NCBI GenBank assembly: GCA_010645155.1
Contig: CM021319.1
Location: 8,851,330-8,915,329, forward strand
Length of the DNA stretch: 64,000 bases
Direction of reading: 5' to 3'
Source of the DNA: Tigriopus japonicus
Taxonomy: Eukaryota > Arthropoda > Copepoda > Harpacticoida > Harpacticidae
Part shown: one piece after another, positions 48,801-61,137 of the stretch
How positions within the stretch are numbered: position 1 is the first letter of the stretch
Layout: every line of letters begins with the position of its first letter
Position numbers and translations under genes: made by a program
Notes under the pieces: generated by a model
Database searches by the model: none
The model's input: only the letters and a program-made list of their open reading frames with translations
Told to the model about the DNA's origin: nothing

Positions 48801-49053
48801 CAATGACATCCTCTTTCGCCCGGGAATATTTTGAGGTATTATAAGGGAAGCAATGCCGTTCTTCTGTCATTGTGTGTTTGTGACCTTGAACTAAGATCGA
48901 GTGAAGCTACGATGGCCCAATGAGGCGGCCATTAATGAAACTGTAAATTGCGATCATCCGTCTCAAGTATTCTTAATCTTGAGCCGGATAAACAAGTCGT
49001 CGCTGGAAGGCACGGAGCCGTAGAAGCAATTCTTTCAACCTCGAGCAATTGCA
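45885..49053. other. non-coding stretch with one weak candidate peptide
   Basis: No recognised gene. A plus-strand ATG at 46869 opens 42 codons (to 46997) with a basic start, RFRALLLLLLPQVYITATT and a Thr/Ser/Pro tail. This is signal-peptide-like, but I saw no support beyond composition. Confidence 0.35.
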
Positions 49054-49100
49054 ATGGCATTCGCCTTCACTCTGGTCTTCCTCATGGGAGTCGCAGATGG
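49054..49100 (+). CDS. candidate signal-peptide first exon
   Basis: An ATG at 49054 opens MAFAFTLVFLMGVAD, then GG and a donor GTTAGT (phase 2). Hydrophobic core and small residues near the end fit a short signal peptide. No following exon was recognised before the gene at 53179, which has its own start. Confidence 0.25.
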
Positions 49101-52100
49101 GTTAGTTTCAAGACTCCTTTTTAGAGTGCAATTTAGATCAGAAAGGCTTAATTTATCTTCTTGAAAGGCTTTCTCTCCTTTCTCCAAGCCATCAGACCCA
49201 AAGGTGGGGTCTAAATTTATTTTGTTATTTGTTAGTGGCATCCCTGATCGACTCGAAGCGGGTTGCAACTCGGAACCGACTAACCTTGGTTTCCAGTTTC
49301 CACCTCCCTTCCTTCCATTTCCCACCAAAGGCAAAGTAAAGGATGAAACCATTTTCAGAATTGCTGCACTCGTTCTATCTCAGTGATTGATACGCCTGTA
49401 CTTTGAGGCGGACCTTGAGCAACTAATCATCCTGTCGTTTTGTCTTCGGATGCCCTAAGAATGCAACATAGGCCCCTCCGCTTTTTCAGATATCACTGTT
49501 TCCGTATATGTATGTAGGTTTTCTCTCGTTTCATTATCTACCCTTTGTCAAGCTCAGATAATGAAGAAAGAGAAAGGCTGTTGTCAAAGGTCAAACGAAC
49601 CTTCCAATTAGCGTATGTTCCTCCTTTGAACAATGGCCGAGGATGATCCAATTAGAGTGAAACTTCAAGGATCTCAGGTCTCTTTTCCGCCCGTCTGCCA
49701 ACCAACAACCAGCCTCCTACCTTTATTAGTCAAAATTTCTGACACTTTTGCACAAATCCAGACGGGCGAAAAATGAACCTGAAAAGAAGGCCGATTGAAG
49801 ACCCGTGTCTTTTGCTAGGTTACCTTCGGGCTAATGATCATTAATCACCAACGAAAAGGAATTATTCCACGACACATCAGCTCAACTAGCTTCTGCTAAC
49901 GTAACCTCGTACTGTGATCTTTTGAGACATGGAATTGTTTAACGAGGCTTGCTCTAACGAAGTCAAGCCCCCCGGTGACCTTTTGCGAAACACAAGATCC
50001 TTCTCGTTCTGGGTAGTTCAAATCACTTTTGCCAACTAGGGGCCCGTTTCGGTGGGAAGAAATCTGTTGCATAGCCTTAGCAAAGGAGGGCTTTTACAGC
50101 CTTGGGAGGATGCCTTTAGGATCGAGCTCTGGACTTTTCTGGTTTGTCCTTCTCCATTCTTGAACCGGGCTGCTCTGTCACTTTTTATCCAGATAAAGGA
50201 TGAAGAAAAACTATTTCACGATGGGATAGAATGTGTGCACTCCTTTTCTTTCCCTCAAGCCAACTTAACAATGGGACATACGTGGAACATAGACGTGAGT
50301 AGGTAGGACGAGCTCCAACTCGTCCCGTACTCAGAATGGTGGTGAGCTAAGTGTTTTCATTCAGAATACAAAACTTGGAAGCTCACTTGAACCCTACCAT
50401 TGTGAGAAAAAAACCTAGTTTGGAAAAGTTTCATCTTTCTTCTTCGCCGATCTGGGATCATCATTAACCCTATGCCGAGTTTTTGGACCATGGAACAAGA
50501 TATGCTATCGTGGGCCTATCAGTTTCACCGACAGACATGGCATTCCAGAAGTACACCCTGACACGAAAGTTGTGTCGTCGTCATACTTTGAGCCTAAAAA
50601 TAACGGCAATGCGTGGACACTTTGGCGCAATCAAACCACCCGTGTGCCCCAACAAGTGCCTAGAATATTTTTGGATGAGTTAGGATGTTATTTAAGGGCA
50701 AATAGGTGACAAATTGTTGCTGGAACAGCAATTGTCAACTTGATGTCCGGAGTTTTCTTTTTGCACGGTTCCATCTGCCTTTAAACCGTTGTGAAAAAAT
50801 AGTGAAGGGCGGGAATCAAATTTTTCTCTGTTTTGGAGAAAGGAGACTAGTTTTGGAACACCTCTAACCAAAAATAACGGGAAATATTACTGTCTGTCAT
50901 AATTCCAGAGCTCATGGAATCTCAACGGTTCATCAAAATTTTAGGCAAAGGGAAGACACCTGAAAAAGTGCCGAAAAACGTTGAGCCGCCCACACTTTCC
51001 ACTTTGGTCGATAGCATCCCAAATATCATTTCCGAGGAAGAAGAAACTAGTTGGGGACAGGTGGGATGTCAAGTCGTTCAAATCTATTCTTACGTAATGA
51101 AAATATTTTGGTTCAAAATTACGACAAAACTTTCATGTCAGGGTGTAATCAAGATTCCTGGAATCGACTTGTCCATTCGACCCCGTGACTTTCTCAATGA
51201 TGTACCTTCAATTCTCAAGGGGTTCCCAGTTTATGGCACTCAACAGTTCCAACTAAAAAGAGAGTCCAGTTACATTCATTTTTAATAACCGGTATTTCCA
51301 AAGAACTCATTCGCCTTATTCCTTCCAATGGCAAGAGAAGAACAAAAATCAAATCAATCTTTAGTATTCCTTCGCTTTCGATTAAGATTACGAAAACCAC
51401 TTTAAAAATTGATATCCACATCACAGTTGGCCTTGACTTCTTCGGCTTTAGCCTTTTTCCTTCTTTTTTTGAAGCGAAGCGAGAACTTGTCTGGAAGTCT
51501 AAACGCGACAGAGATGCCTGGGATTGATGCACTTCACGCATTTCCCCACCAATGCATCGACCCAAAAGGGCCTCCAGTCATGTCTAAATAGAGTTGAGGG
51601 CCACCATCCACACCAATGGAATGCTAGTGGTTGGCCTTTCATTGCTGAGGATTGCCATTAAGCGAACTATTGTAATGTAAGTGTGCCTTGCGTTCATTAA
51701 TGGGGCAGTCCATGTGCATTCATAACAATTTGTCCGCTCATCATAATGAATGTGTGGGTGGGTGTTTGTTTTCCCGACCCAAAAAGTTCAGCTCAATCCG
51801 GAAGAGGCTCTCTACATTTCAAACTTGTTAAGGAGTTCAGTTCAGGCTACACATTTGCTTTCAAGAGAAAAGGAAACGCGGCTGAGCCCCTTTTTTCGCT
51901 GAAAATCCATCACAAACTTTTGACCCGAAAGGACTTGCCAAGAGAGAGAACACAGAGAAGCTTCTTCATTCTTCCCCAACAACGGGAAAACTTGCCTTGA
52001 GTGTTTATTCATATACCACACATCTAGCTACTTTGGTTCTCTCCCAAGAAGTTTCTACTCTTGATGACGATGATGATGATACTTGAGCTTGTAGTTCGGC

Positions 52101-53054
52101 CCTTCGTTTTATATTAACCTCAATTTAGCTTCGAAGGGTGGAGATCCAAATGCAATGCTTTTCCAAGAAAAAGGATGAAATTTGAGCTTAGAAAGTAAGT
52201 GAAATTTGGCCTCTGCCTAATTCTCATTTGAATTCCAAGCTTCAAGTGCTGGAAGTGAACATATGTAGTCGCCTTCGATTTCAAATGGAGCTCGAGTGAA
52301 GATGCACTTGCTTGAAAATGGCGTACCATAAAGTGCAATCACTGATGTTCATTCTAAAAGATTCTCGATATACTTCCCAAACAAACCGAGTCATTGAGAT
52401 ATGATACTTTAAGTTTGTCCATGTTTTTAGGTCTTAGTCTTTACAGAGATCCTATTAACCTTATCTGGGTCAGCTTGTGGTCCTCGTTTGCCAAATGCAA
52501 TTTTGGCATTGTACTTCTTCAGTACGTATGTACTAGTAATACTAAAAGTGGTGGGAACTCTAATTGATAACCGTGGTCATGACTAGTGTTTTTTAGTTGT
52601 TAATGGGTCTACGACAGGCAAAGTTTGTGAAACCCTCATTACTTTAGGAATAACCATTGGTTGTTGGTTCGCCAAGTTTGGGAGCTTTACTGTCTTGAAT
52701 TAAAAAAGCGTGCGATTACGTAATTGTGATGATTCTTTCGTCCTCCCACACAAAAATGAATGAATGTGAAATACTTGCGTGAGAGTCTCTCTCAGACATT
52801 TAGAATTGGTGAAGGTGGAATAATTCAACGTTATGGCAAACCAAATTGTTATTGAACTGATTGGATTTTTCATAAGATTACATCTAGATTGGTTCAAATT
52901 TCAAGATATATCGTCAGTGAGATCCTTGATGCTGCAGGCGATGGATTAGATTCATCCTGCATTCATACAATATTCATCGATGCGGTGAAATGTTGGCTGA
53001 TGGTGTTTGGGCTCAGTTTGGTCAGTGTTTGTCTGTGTCTGAGTGCAAGAATGA
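49101..53054. other. non-coding stretch upstream of the cysteine-rich gene
   Basis: No recognised gene. A plus-strand ATG ORF at 50914-51285 (123 codons) has a coding-like first half with KTPEKVPKNVEPPTLST and IISEEEETS, but no known domain. It could contain a short exon or be chance. The last kilobase probably holds the promoter and 5' UTR of the gene at 53179. Confidence 0.4.
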
Positions 53055-53067
53055 GTGTGTGTGTGTG
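53055..53067 (+). repeat. (GT)n microsatellite
   Basis: Thirteen bases of GT followed by GAGT repeats, about 110 bases upstream of the start codon at 53179. Confidence 0.9.
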
Positions 53068-53178
53068 AGTGAGTGACGAATCTCATGGCCATTTGAACAC
53101 TCCTCATCTCGGCGGAAAACAGTGAAAAATCATCTCTCAACTGGGAAGGTCCGTCCTGGTATTCCAGTGTTGTTGAAG

Positions 53179-54030
53179 ATGAATGGTCATCCCGACCTAG
53201 TTCTGACGTCTGGGCTCGTTGTTGTGGTGGTGATGGTCTTGGTGGTGTCGACCACGTTGGCCTTGCCAGAACCCGAGGCTGGACTGCCAATTTCCGACCT
53301 TCACCGTTACAAACGAATGGCACAGCAGGGTGGCAAATGCACCGCTTCAGCTGAATGCGTGGCGCCCAATGTGTGTTCCAAATGGGGCTGGTGTCAATGG
53401 ACCACGATCTATGGCCAGGATGGTCCCAGTCAAGGCCAAGCCGCACCTGGCCAAGGTCGTTCCGGTCAGTGTGTGACGAGTGCGGATTGCGCTTCCCGCG
53501 TGCCTTATTGCTCCAAATTGGGCTTTTGCCACGGTGGTCGCTTGCCCTTCGACGAGGTGCAATTGGAAATTGAGGACCAGGTGTTCCAAAGTTCACCCGA
53601 GGAACAACCACAAGGCTACATCAATAACAATCCTCGTAAAAACAGTCCAATTTTCAAGAACAATGCCAACCCATCGGCCTCGTCCATGGACTTGAGGAGC
53701 CAAAAGTTCGCCTCCTCCAACGAAGCAAACGGCTCCATCAGGAGCAATACCAATGGCAATAACAATGGACCTAATCAGGGCCAGAATCAGAGAAATCAAA
53801 GACCACAACAAAGCAACGGAAGCAGAAGTGGTGGGCGCAGGGGTGGCCAGAAAGGCCAAAAGCAAGCCAATGATGATGGTCAGAGGCCATTGGACCGAGG
53901 TTATGATGGCCAGAAAGACCAATGTCCCGGAGAAAATCGAGCCAGTTGCTTGGAAGTGGCTTGTGAACCACTGAAGAACTTGTCCAAAGTTTTCCAAGCT
54001 TGCCAGAGAGAATGTAATGAAAGATGCTGA
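53179..54030 (+). CDS. secreted cysteine-rich protein with two four-Cys modules
   Basis: Complete 283-residue ORF without introns. The reading frame is open back to 53122, but only from a GTG, so the first ATG at 53179 is the start. Residues 6-28 form a signal peptide (LVLTSGLVVVVVMVLVVSTT, cut near Ala28), and a dibasic KR at 45-46 could be a processing site. Two modules follow, C-x5-C-x5-C-x5-C at Cys54-72 and C-x5-C-x6-C-x5-C at Cys98-117, both with CSK.G.C, which recalls the CSQWG.C of hevein-type chitin-binding domains. Residues about 145-245 are low-complexity, rich in Asn, Gln, Gly, Ser and Arg, with SGGRRGGQ. The C-terminus has six cysteines (249, 257, 262, 275, 279, 283). Probably an extracellular, perhaps cuticle- or peptide-like protein. 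I do not recognise the family. Confidence 0.88.
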   Translation: MNGHPDLVLTSGLVVVVVMVLVVSTTLALPEPEAGLPISDLHRYKRMAQQGGKCTASAECVAPNVCSKWGWCQWTTIYGQDGPSQGQAAPGQGRSGQCVTSADCASRVPYCSKLGFCHGGRLPFDEVQLEIEDQVFQSSPEEQPQGYINNNPRKNSPIFKNNANPSASSMDLRSQKFASSNEANGSIRSNTNGNNNGPNQGQNQRNQRPQQSNGSRSGGRRGGQKGQKQANDDGQRPLDRGYDGQKDQCPGENRASCLEVACEPLKNLSKVFQACQRECNERC

Positions 54031-54153
54031 ATGAATATGAACAGGAAATGTCCCGTGTCATGATTTATGAGTCTGAGGCCATTTGTGTCCTTCATATCAA
54101 GTGTTCTACATACTTTGTCCATCCAAGGAGATCAAATACAAATAATTCCAGAG

Positions 54154-54159
54154 AATAAA
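54154..54159 (+). terminator. poly(A) signal AATAAA
   Basis: AATAAA 124 bases after the stop of the cysteine-rich gene, a normal distance for its 3' UTR. Confidence 0.7.
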
Positions 54160-55756
54160 CTTCCAGAGTACAAACGATCGGGGAGAAACACTTCCCTCTC
54201 AAAGACATCAATGTGCATACATAGCAATCCCCATCAATGATCCCAAGATCTAGTTGGCGACAGTACTTTCACACAGACATTCCCAAAGCACCGATTGTTT
54301 CCTCACTCATAACAAACTTTATTTTCCCACGTTTCCCGGAAAGTCGCGTTGATGCATTTCTGATTAGGTGTCAAATGCGATGTGTCTAGAACTTTCTCAA
54401 GGGAAGTACCTTTTTTCGGGACTTTCGATTGAAGTTCAAATTCTTGAAACCTTTAAGAACAAATGTTCCTTATCATAATATCATCCTAGTATTAGAGAAC
54501 GCATGCAATGAATCAGTCGTTCTTTGCACACGATTTTTTTCCCCTAAGAACCCCCACTAAAAGCTGTAGATTGGTTTTGGAGCAACTTTTAATAAAGGCC
54601 TTCTTTTCTTTGGCGTGTGCTTTGTGTCTCGAAAAAGGGGCAATGAAGGTTTATAGAGTACTCAACGGGGATGCTTTGGCTCTTGAAGTCGAGTAATCAT
54701 CTCATCGTTTATCTCTACATCAGGCGGTTGTCAAGAAGTGATGGTTGTTCTGTACTGAGCTACAACACAACAACAACGAACACGACGGCGACGCCAACCT
54801 TTTTTCGTAGCTCGTTTCTCCCTTGAGATCACAGAAATACTCCGAGGAGAACCAGGATGAAGAAGAACCTCGAAAGTAAATGTGTTATGCTTCTTGCTTT
54901 TTTTTTATTTCCCTTCTTCGCCTCTCAACGTAAATGACAGAGAGCGAAGGTTTCAACGATAGTAGAAGAAGATTCTGTAGCCGTTTTCTTGTGCTCGTTT
55001 TCCCATTGTTCGTTCCAAATGGAAGGAACTTGAAATCCGTAATATCTCTTCATCCCACATAATCGTGTTGTAAACATGGATTAACAAAACAAGATCCAGA
55101 TTGCTTCTGGTGAGGAAAGCGGGTGTGAGGAGCAAAAAAGTGCCTTGGTTGGAAAGTGGAACGTCAATTAGACGTGTTACTCTATCCCTTCAATTACCAC
55201 CAAACTTGGAACCAGAGCCTTCTTTTGCAAATCGTCGTCTACTCTTTCCAACGTACCTGAAAGAAAAGGACACAAACGCATCAATAAACCTATTCAAATA
55301 TATTCTTCAGTAGACTAGCACTATGTGGCTCCATCAAAAAAAGCTTTTTAACGAGTTTCCACCGAGGTTTCTTTGGAAGCAAATCTTGAGCGTGTGAACT
55401 AAAATGGGTTCAATCCTTGAGCCTTTCTCCCACCGTTTCCTCTTGACCATGAACAACTCAATGTTCTCATTATCAATGCAAATGGCTATTTCTCATGCAT
55501 CTCCTCGCTTCACATTAGATTCCACGTGTGTGAGGTGAAAAAGGATGCATTTGGCCCCCTTTTTTCGTGTAGGCCAGATTGGAATTCAAGTGATGAAAGG
55601 TCAATTCGGAATGAAGACCTCGCTTTGATGTCATAAAATACGGACTCACCAAAAACGACCTTCTCCACCTCTTTCATCTGAGTTCGTCCTCATCTTCTCG
55701 ACCTGCTTTTCTTTCTCTTTTATCCTCGTGTAATTCCAATCTAATCTGGCGTCGAC
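54160..55756. other. intergenic stretch
   Basis: No gene, RNA or defined repeat recognised. Confidence 0.4.
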
Positions 55757-55824
55757 ATGAACGGATTCTCAAAAGATGAGGAACATGTTCCATTCGTTCC
55801 TCTAAACTCTGATGATGAGAATAC
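55757..55824 (+). CDS. candidate first coding exon, hydrophilic N-terminus
   Basis: ATG at 55757 (context GTCGACATGA) opens MNGFSKDEEHVPFVPLNSDD and EN, then a possible donor AC|GTACCT (phase 2). The acidic, ordered-looking start resembles the cytosolic N-terminus of a membrane transporter. The frame stays open to 56026, so an unspliced reading is also possible. No partner exon was recognised. Confidence 0.25.
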
Positions 55825-58800
55825 GTACCTACATAAGTCCAAAAGCCAAAGACAGACCAAGCTTTCTTCCATTCACCTTGAAGGTTCCAATTTGTGTTAT
55901 AGCAAGTTAGTTGTACGTACATTCACACCGGAAGTCATGGTGAAGCACTCACAGAGATGTCTGCTCCCGATTCTAAACGGTCCTTTTTGTTATCTGATTG
56001 CATTCTTCTTACACCAACGCAATTGACATTAGGTGCTCGTGTTTCCAGACTTCAGACTCATTTTCTCTCCATCCTGCCTTTGAGGTGGTGCCAAAGCTCT
56101 TTAGCACTGCATATATAGTATGACAGTGAGACTGAATCATTTATACTTTTCCTCTAATGGCAAACGCGATAAAACTTTAGCCCTTTGGGCATGTGGTTAT
56201 GAGCTCAATGATTATGGTTATTTTCATCTTTTTGCATTGGCCTTCGGAGGACAACTGGCGCATTGCATGATTCTGTCATAAGCGAACCTTGAACCACCAA
56301 AACCGCCGGCTAAAAAGCCTTTTTCGACCGTTCGTTAGCTGTCTACTTTGCGTTTGAAACATCTTTATGCACTTTGCATGGATTAATTTTGGAACAAGGA
56401 ACGGAACACTTGGAGGAGAAACCTTGCCAACTACGATGATTATTAGTCATTGTCAAAGTATTTGTGGCACACCGTGACTAATATCCAAATATTCAATTAG
56501 TTACCCTCGATTATTGACTACAATTATTGACTTTAGTTCGGAAAATGTCATCTGCAAGTAGTCATTTTAGCAGGTGGTGGTTATTACTATTAAATACTCT
56601 CACATTAATAAGCGATTGGCTCTCTTCTTGGAACTTGTAGATTCCAAAAAGTATGTACTAAGGGTCGTGGAGCAAACGATCTAGTCAGATGTGATTGCAT
56701 TCAAGAATAGTCAGATGTTCTTATTGTCACCATAACGATTCCAGTACTAATCAAACAGGGAACACATGCTTGATCTCCCAAAAGCCTCGCTTTAATTCAC
56801 AGATTGCGCCATCCTACTCTGCAATCAGTGCTTGGAACTGGACCCCTCGGTCAAAATGTTTTCATTGTGTCCAATTCATCGTCGCTCTTTGGCCTTTGTC
56901 AGTCAGCATTCTTTGGAAGAGTCGGCCTTCTCACTCACTCACCCACTGGTTGTCGCAGTCTCGACAAAGCAATGTGACAGCACGCAAATTTGTCATTAGG
57001 CTAGTTGTCCAATAACAAGGTCCCTCTTGTACCAACCAATGACTTCCTGGTCGGCTCCACAAAATGTGTTCGACATTCGACATTCCCTGGATCATGACAC
57101 TCTTCAGAGCTGACCTTTGAGAGGCCAGCCTTGATCACAACAATGCAGATAAATTGTCCTCGTTCTGTTTTGAGAGGGCGAAATTGGTTGTTCCAAAGAT
57201 GACTTGTGGCGGTTCCACTTGGCTTTGGTTGTCCAGAAGTCATGCCTGTAGTACTTAAAGAGTAGGTAAATATTGATCCAAGGCAACTATGACTTGTGGC
57301 CTTTGAGTTGTAGGACAAAGTAGCCTGGGAGGCTCCCAAGGGAAGCCTGATGACTTTTTGTCCCATTGGTCCGGTGAACCACAGAAGAAAACCGAAAAGT
57401 TGAGCGAGCCGGAATGCAAGCCATTTGTCTGACTTTTCTTGAAATAATTATTATTTACGAGCTTCACAGAAACGAACAGAGCAATCTCCATTGAAAGTAC
57501 AGTACGGACGCAGTCATAAAGATTGGGCCTTTTCTGGGAGGTCTCCAAAAGTGGACCAAACCCTGGTACGTTTGAAAAGCACAATCTGTTCCGACTGAAA
57601 TGAGATCTCAAAATTAAATTAAAACTCTAGAGCTGCCAAAATCATACGCCACCCACCCTTGTCGGACTCTCTCGTAAAGTTTGGTCAATTTTTGCACTAA
57701 TCCTCAAGGGACGTGGAAAAACCATGTCGTAAATTCTTGGAGCCTAATTAAGACTCTGATGGGAATTTATTGGATATTTTGGAACGACCTTGAGTACCTT
57801 TTCGAGTGATTTCCAGTACACCTGAAGTATGTCAAGTGCGTCTTTCTGTCTGTCTGTTTGTCCAATGAGGGACAAAGAGAAAAGTTCCTCAACGAATCTG
57901 ATGAATCCCGAACTTTCCGTTCAACTTTCAACCCCAAATCTACGGTTTTCAGATCTTCCTGGAGGGGAATAATGGATTTCAACATCATTTCCTGCCTCAC
58001 TCATTAGCGTTATGGTCGGAAATTTCCTGGGAACCATTCCAAACTTAACGTGAATATGGTTAACGACCTTCCGCAATTGGTGGTCCATCTTGACGAGGCA
58101 AGACCCGTTCATAAACTACAGGGGCAAAAACGCCCGTTTCGCGTTTAATCATAGACCTCTACAAGAAATGAATCTACGTAGAGTTCTTTCCACACCATTA
58201 AATGTGTGAGAATATGAGTTAAAGCTTTGTTCTATTTGAGCCCTGAAATCAAATAGCAATAGATCTAAAGTCAATGATTTTTAGCAACGTTTGCGATGCA
58301 AAATACTTCTTGTTTTCTACCATTTATTATTAAATGATATTAAAAAATCTGATTCTTGACCTTGTTGAAATAATGTTCTGCTTTAGAGGGTATTTATTCT
58401 TGTTTTTTTTGTCTCAAGAATCTCTAGAATATCAAAATATCGTAAAATGCAATAAGGTGTGTCTTACTTTTTGTGTTTTTTTTTCTTGCACATTAAAAAA
58501 AACTAGCAATTTTTGAATATCTTTGTGTTCCTTTTGGATTGCTTGATGCTTTGTCGTTACTCTTGCTGCAAATAATTCGTTTGCCAAATTTTATTCTGGT
58601 GGGCAAAATTGGTCTACAAAATTTTTATCCAATCTCGTGGGCCATTCCAATTTTTAAAACTCTCAGATCATTGAAGTGTTTACTACTTCGCTTTCATGCT
58701 CATTCATAATTCTGAGAAAGATAAATTGCATTGTCGTGTGTGATACAAAGGAAAGAAAGAAATTAAAGAAAACACCAAATAAACAATTTTAGGAAACTGT

Positions 58801-61137
58801 TTCAAGAACTGTTATTGAATTTCTCCTGCATAACCTTTGAACGTGGACAAGGTTTTGGGGGCGTTTGCGCTTTATCTCTAATTGCCATCTTGAATGGATT
58901 TAATTTGCGAGAGTTTCGTTTAAATTCATGGAGAAGTGCATTTATGCAAAGCCCCAATGGCTCAGCTCAACCTCACAATCCAATTGCCACCGAGTCTTGC
59001 CCGAGTCCTTCTTTCTACTTACGTCATCGGGTCAGGCTCATTTCCAGGTCTTCTTAATTTTTGAAATCCCAACAAAGGCAACAACTTTTCCAAACAATGG
59101 GAAGCATAAGAGATTCTCAGCAAGCCATTTAATGAATAAATTTGATTGGACAATTTTCTCAAGTGATTTTTGAGGCAAAATGACTAGAGATGTGCCAGAA
59201 ATCACCCTACGACAAACTTTATCTAACATACCCGAGCAAATGTATTTCAAATTTTAGATGATAGCAACCAGGGATCAAGCCAAAAAACATCCTTTTATGC
59301 CACAAACTCAAAACTTTAAATCCTCAAGACTAAAATTTGATCCATTTCTAACTACAGTATATGGCCGCCACAAACCTACAACTACATTTGTCTGATTGCA
59401 ATTATCCATTATAAATTCCATCGAAAGCTTTTGGTATGACGTGAAAGCCCAACCCTGTAAAGGCCCAGAAGTGGACGGGTGCAAAAAAGGTCTAATGATG
59501 CATTTAAAAACTTGTGAAAGTATGATCTTGACAACGATATTTCCTGCCATCTAGTGTTAACTGGCCTTTGTACATTTAAGCCTCAAGGTCATGTTTTCCT
59601 CAACCTTTGGTAACACGCTTTCATATGATGTTTGTTTGAGCTCATCAGTTGATCTTTGGCATCAAAGAGAAAAGACATCGTTAACGGTATTTGGATTGTG
59701 GAGCATGTGTTCCAAAACAAATTTCTAAAGAAGAGCCTGATAATGCTCAAGATGACCTTTTATCAGTGTCATTGTTCGCTTTGAACTATTGAACTGTAAT
59801 TATTAGGTTATGGTCTCGTATTAATTACAAAAAAAACTTCATTCAACCGGCCTTGTTATCGTTTCATAACTTATTAACGAATGGTTCCATAGGGTAATGG
59901 AAAATTGGGATTTGTTCTCGTGTTCATGGAACGTTTTGGCACAACAGATTTGCCGCTTTAACTACTTTCATTCACGCTAAAAATCGGTTTTTAAATGGTG
60001 TCAATTTTTTTAATTTGTATAAATTGAAAGCTTTATGTTGTATGCTATGTAATACAAAACTGAACGGAGAACATACGTATAGACCATGGAACAAAGACAG
60101 TCTGTGTGGAAAAGTTGTGATTGCTTGGCCTTTTGGGAAAGTTTGGGCAAAATATAGTCATTCAAGTGCACTTGAGGCGCTTAAAAATACACCATAAGGT
60201 TCATTTAGCTACATTCAGACAATAATAAGCACTTCTACTAATGTTGTACGAAGGAAACCCTTGAGACTCTTCCAAAAACTTGTCGCGCTTGGATCTGGCA
60301 TCGTTTAGTTCCAAACATTAACATGATTACCCAGCACATTTTCTTTTAGTTTGAGACACTAATTCCTTCTAGGTAATTGGTCCTGTGCACTAAAAACCTT
60401 TTTGTTTGCCTCTAACTTTCATTTTAAACAGCCTGTCGTTGAAGATCAAGATTGTTTTCAGGAACAACAATGCCCATCGTATCTCCTTGAGAAGAATCTT
60501 TACCTTCTAAAAGCTAAATTAAGCCTCAAAATTGGACGATTAAACAAACAACTGGAATGGAAATGAAAGCATTTCAATCGAAAACAACTGCCCTTGAAAA
60601 TTGTCTTACAAGTATTTGAATATATTTGAAAAACAAAGCGAAGCTGACGATATCATTCCATTTCCATCACGTCCACAAAAATAAATCGCCGAGACTTTCA
60701 AACAAATGCAACAATGTGAATGCAATCAACCGATCTTTCAACCTTTTAGAAATATAGTTTGAGGAAAACGAAAGAAAGACGGTTTTGTTTTGTTCAAAAA
60801 GTGTGGTCTGTTTTCCTTCAAACCGAACAAAAAGTCCACATTGAGTTCAAAAAGTTTTCAGCGTACACTTGTCCTCATGTTTTCTTCACCCTCATGAAAA
60901 ATCTCAAAGCAAGATCAAAATCTGATTCCGCTTCCAATAAAATTGAATCAACAGCCCCTCCTTCTCTCAGTTCTTGTTATTTCCAAGATTTTTCAAAGCC
61001 CCATGAATAATTTAGCACGCCCCCTACGTATATTGCAGAATTCCTTATGTCAAACAATGGAAATCAAGCGTGGAGTGAGTGCTCCCACTTACTACTTCGG
61101 AGTAGTTCATGTGCCACGTCCATTTCACTTATTTTAG
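55825..61137. other. non-coding stretch
   Basis: No supported gene. A minus-strand ATG ORF at 57366-57001 (121 codons) is moderately protein-like, with a short internal repeat of GCCACAAGTCAT, but has no known domain. From about 58100 on the sequence is AT-rich. Confidence 0.4.

Noticed and set aside
53122..53178. 19-codon extension of the cysteine-rich protein
   Set aside because: It begins with GTG, not ATG. In a nuclear gene the ATG at 53179 is also the one directly before the signal peptide.
52952..53611. 219-codon minus-strand ORF
   Set aside because: It lies antisense to the cysteine-rich gene, has Pro/Arg/His-rich shadow composition, and its end reads the GT microsatellite as His-Thr repeats.
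57001..57366. 121-codon minus-strand ATG ORF with a small internal repeat
   Set aside because: No family recognised and no other evidence; kept only as a note in the regional description.
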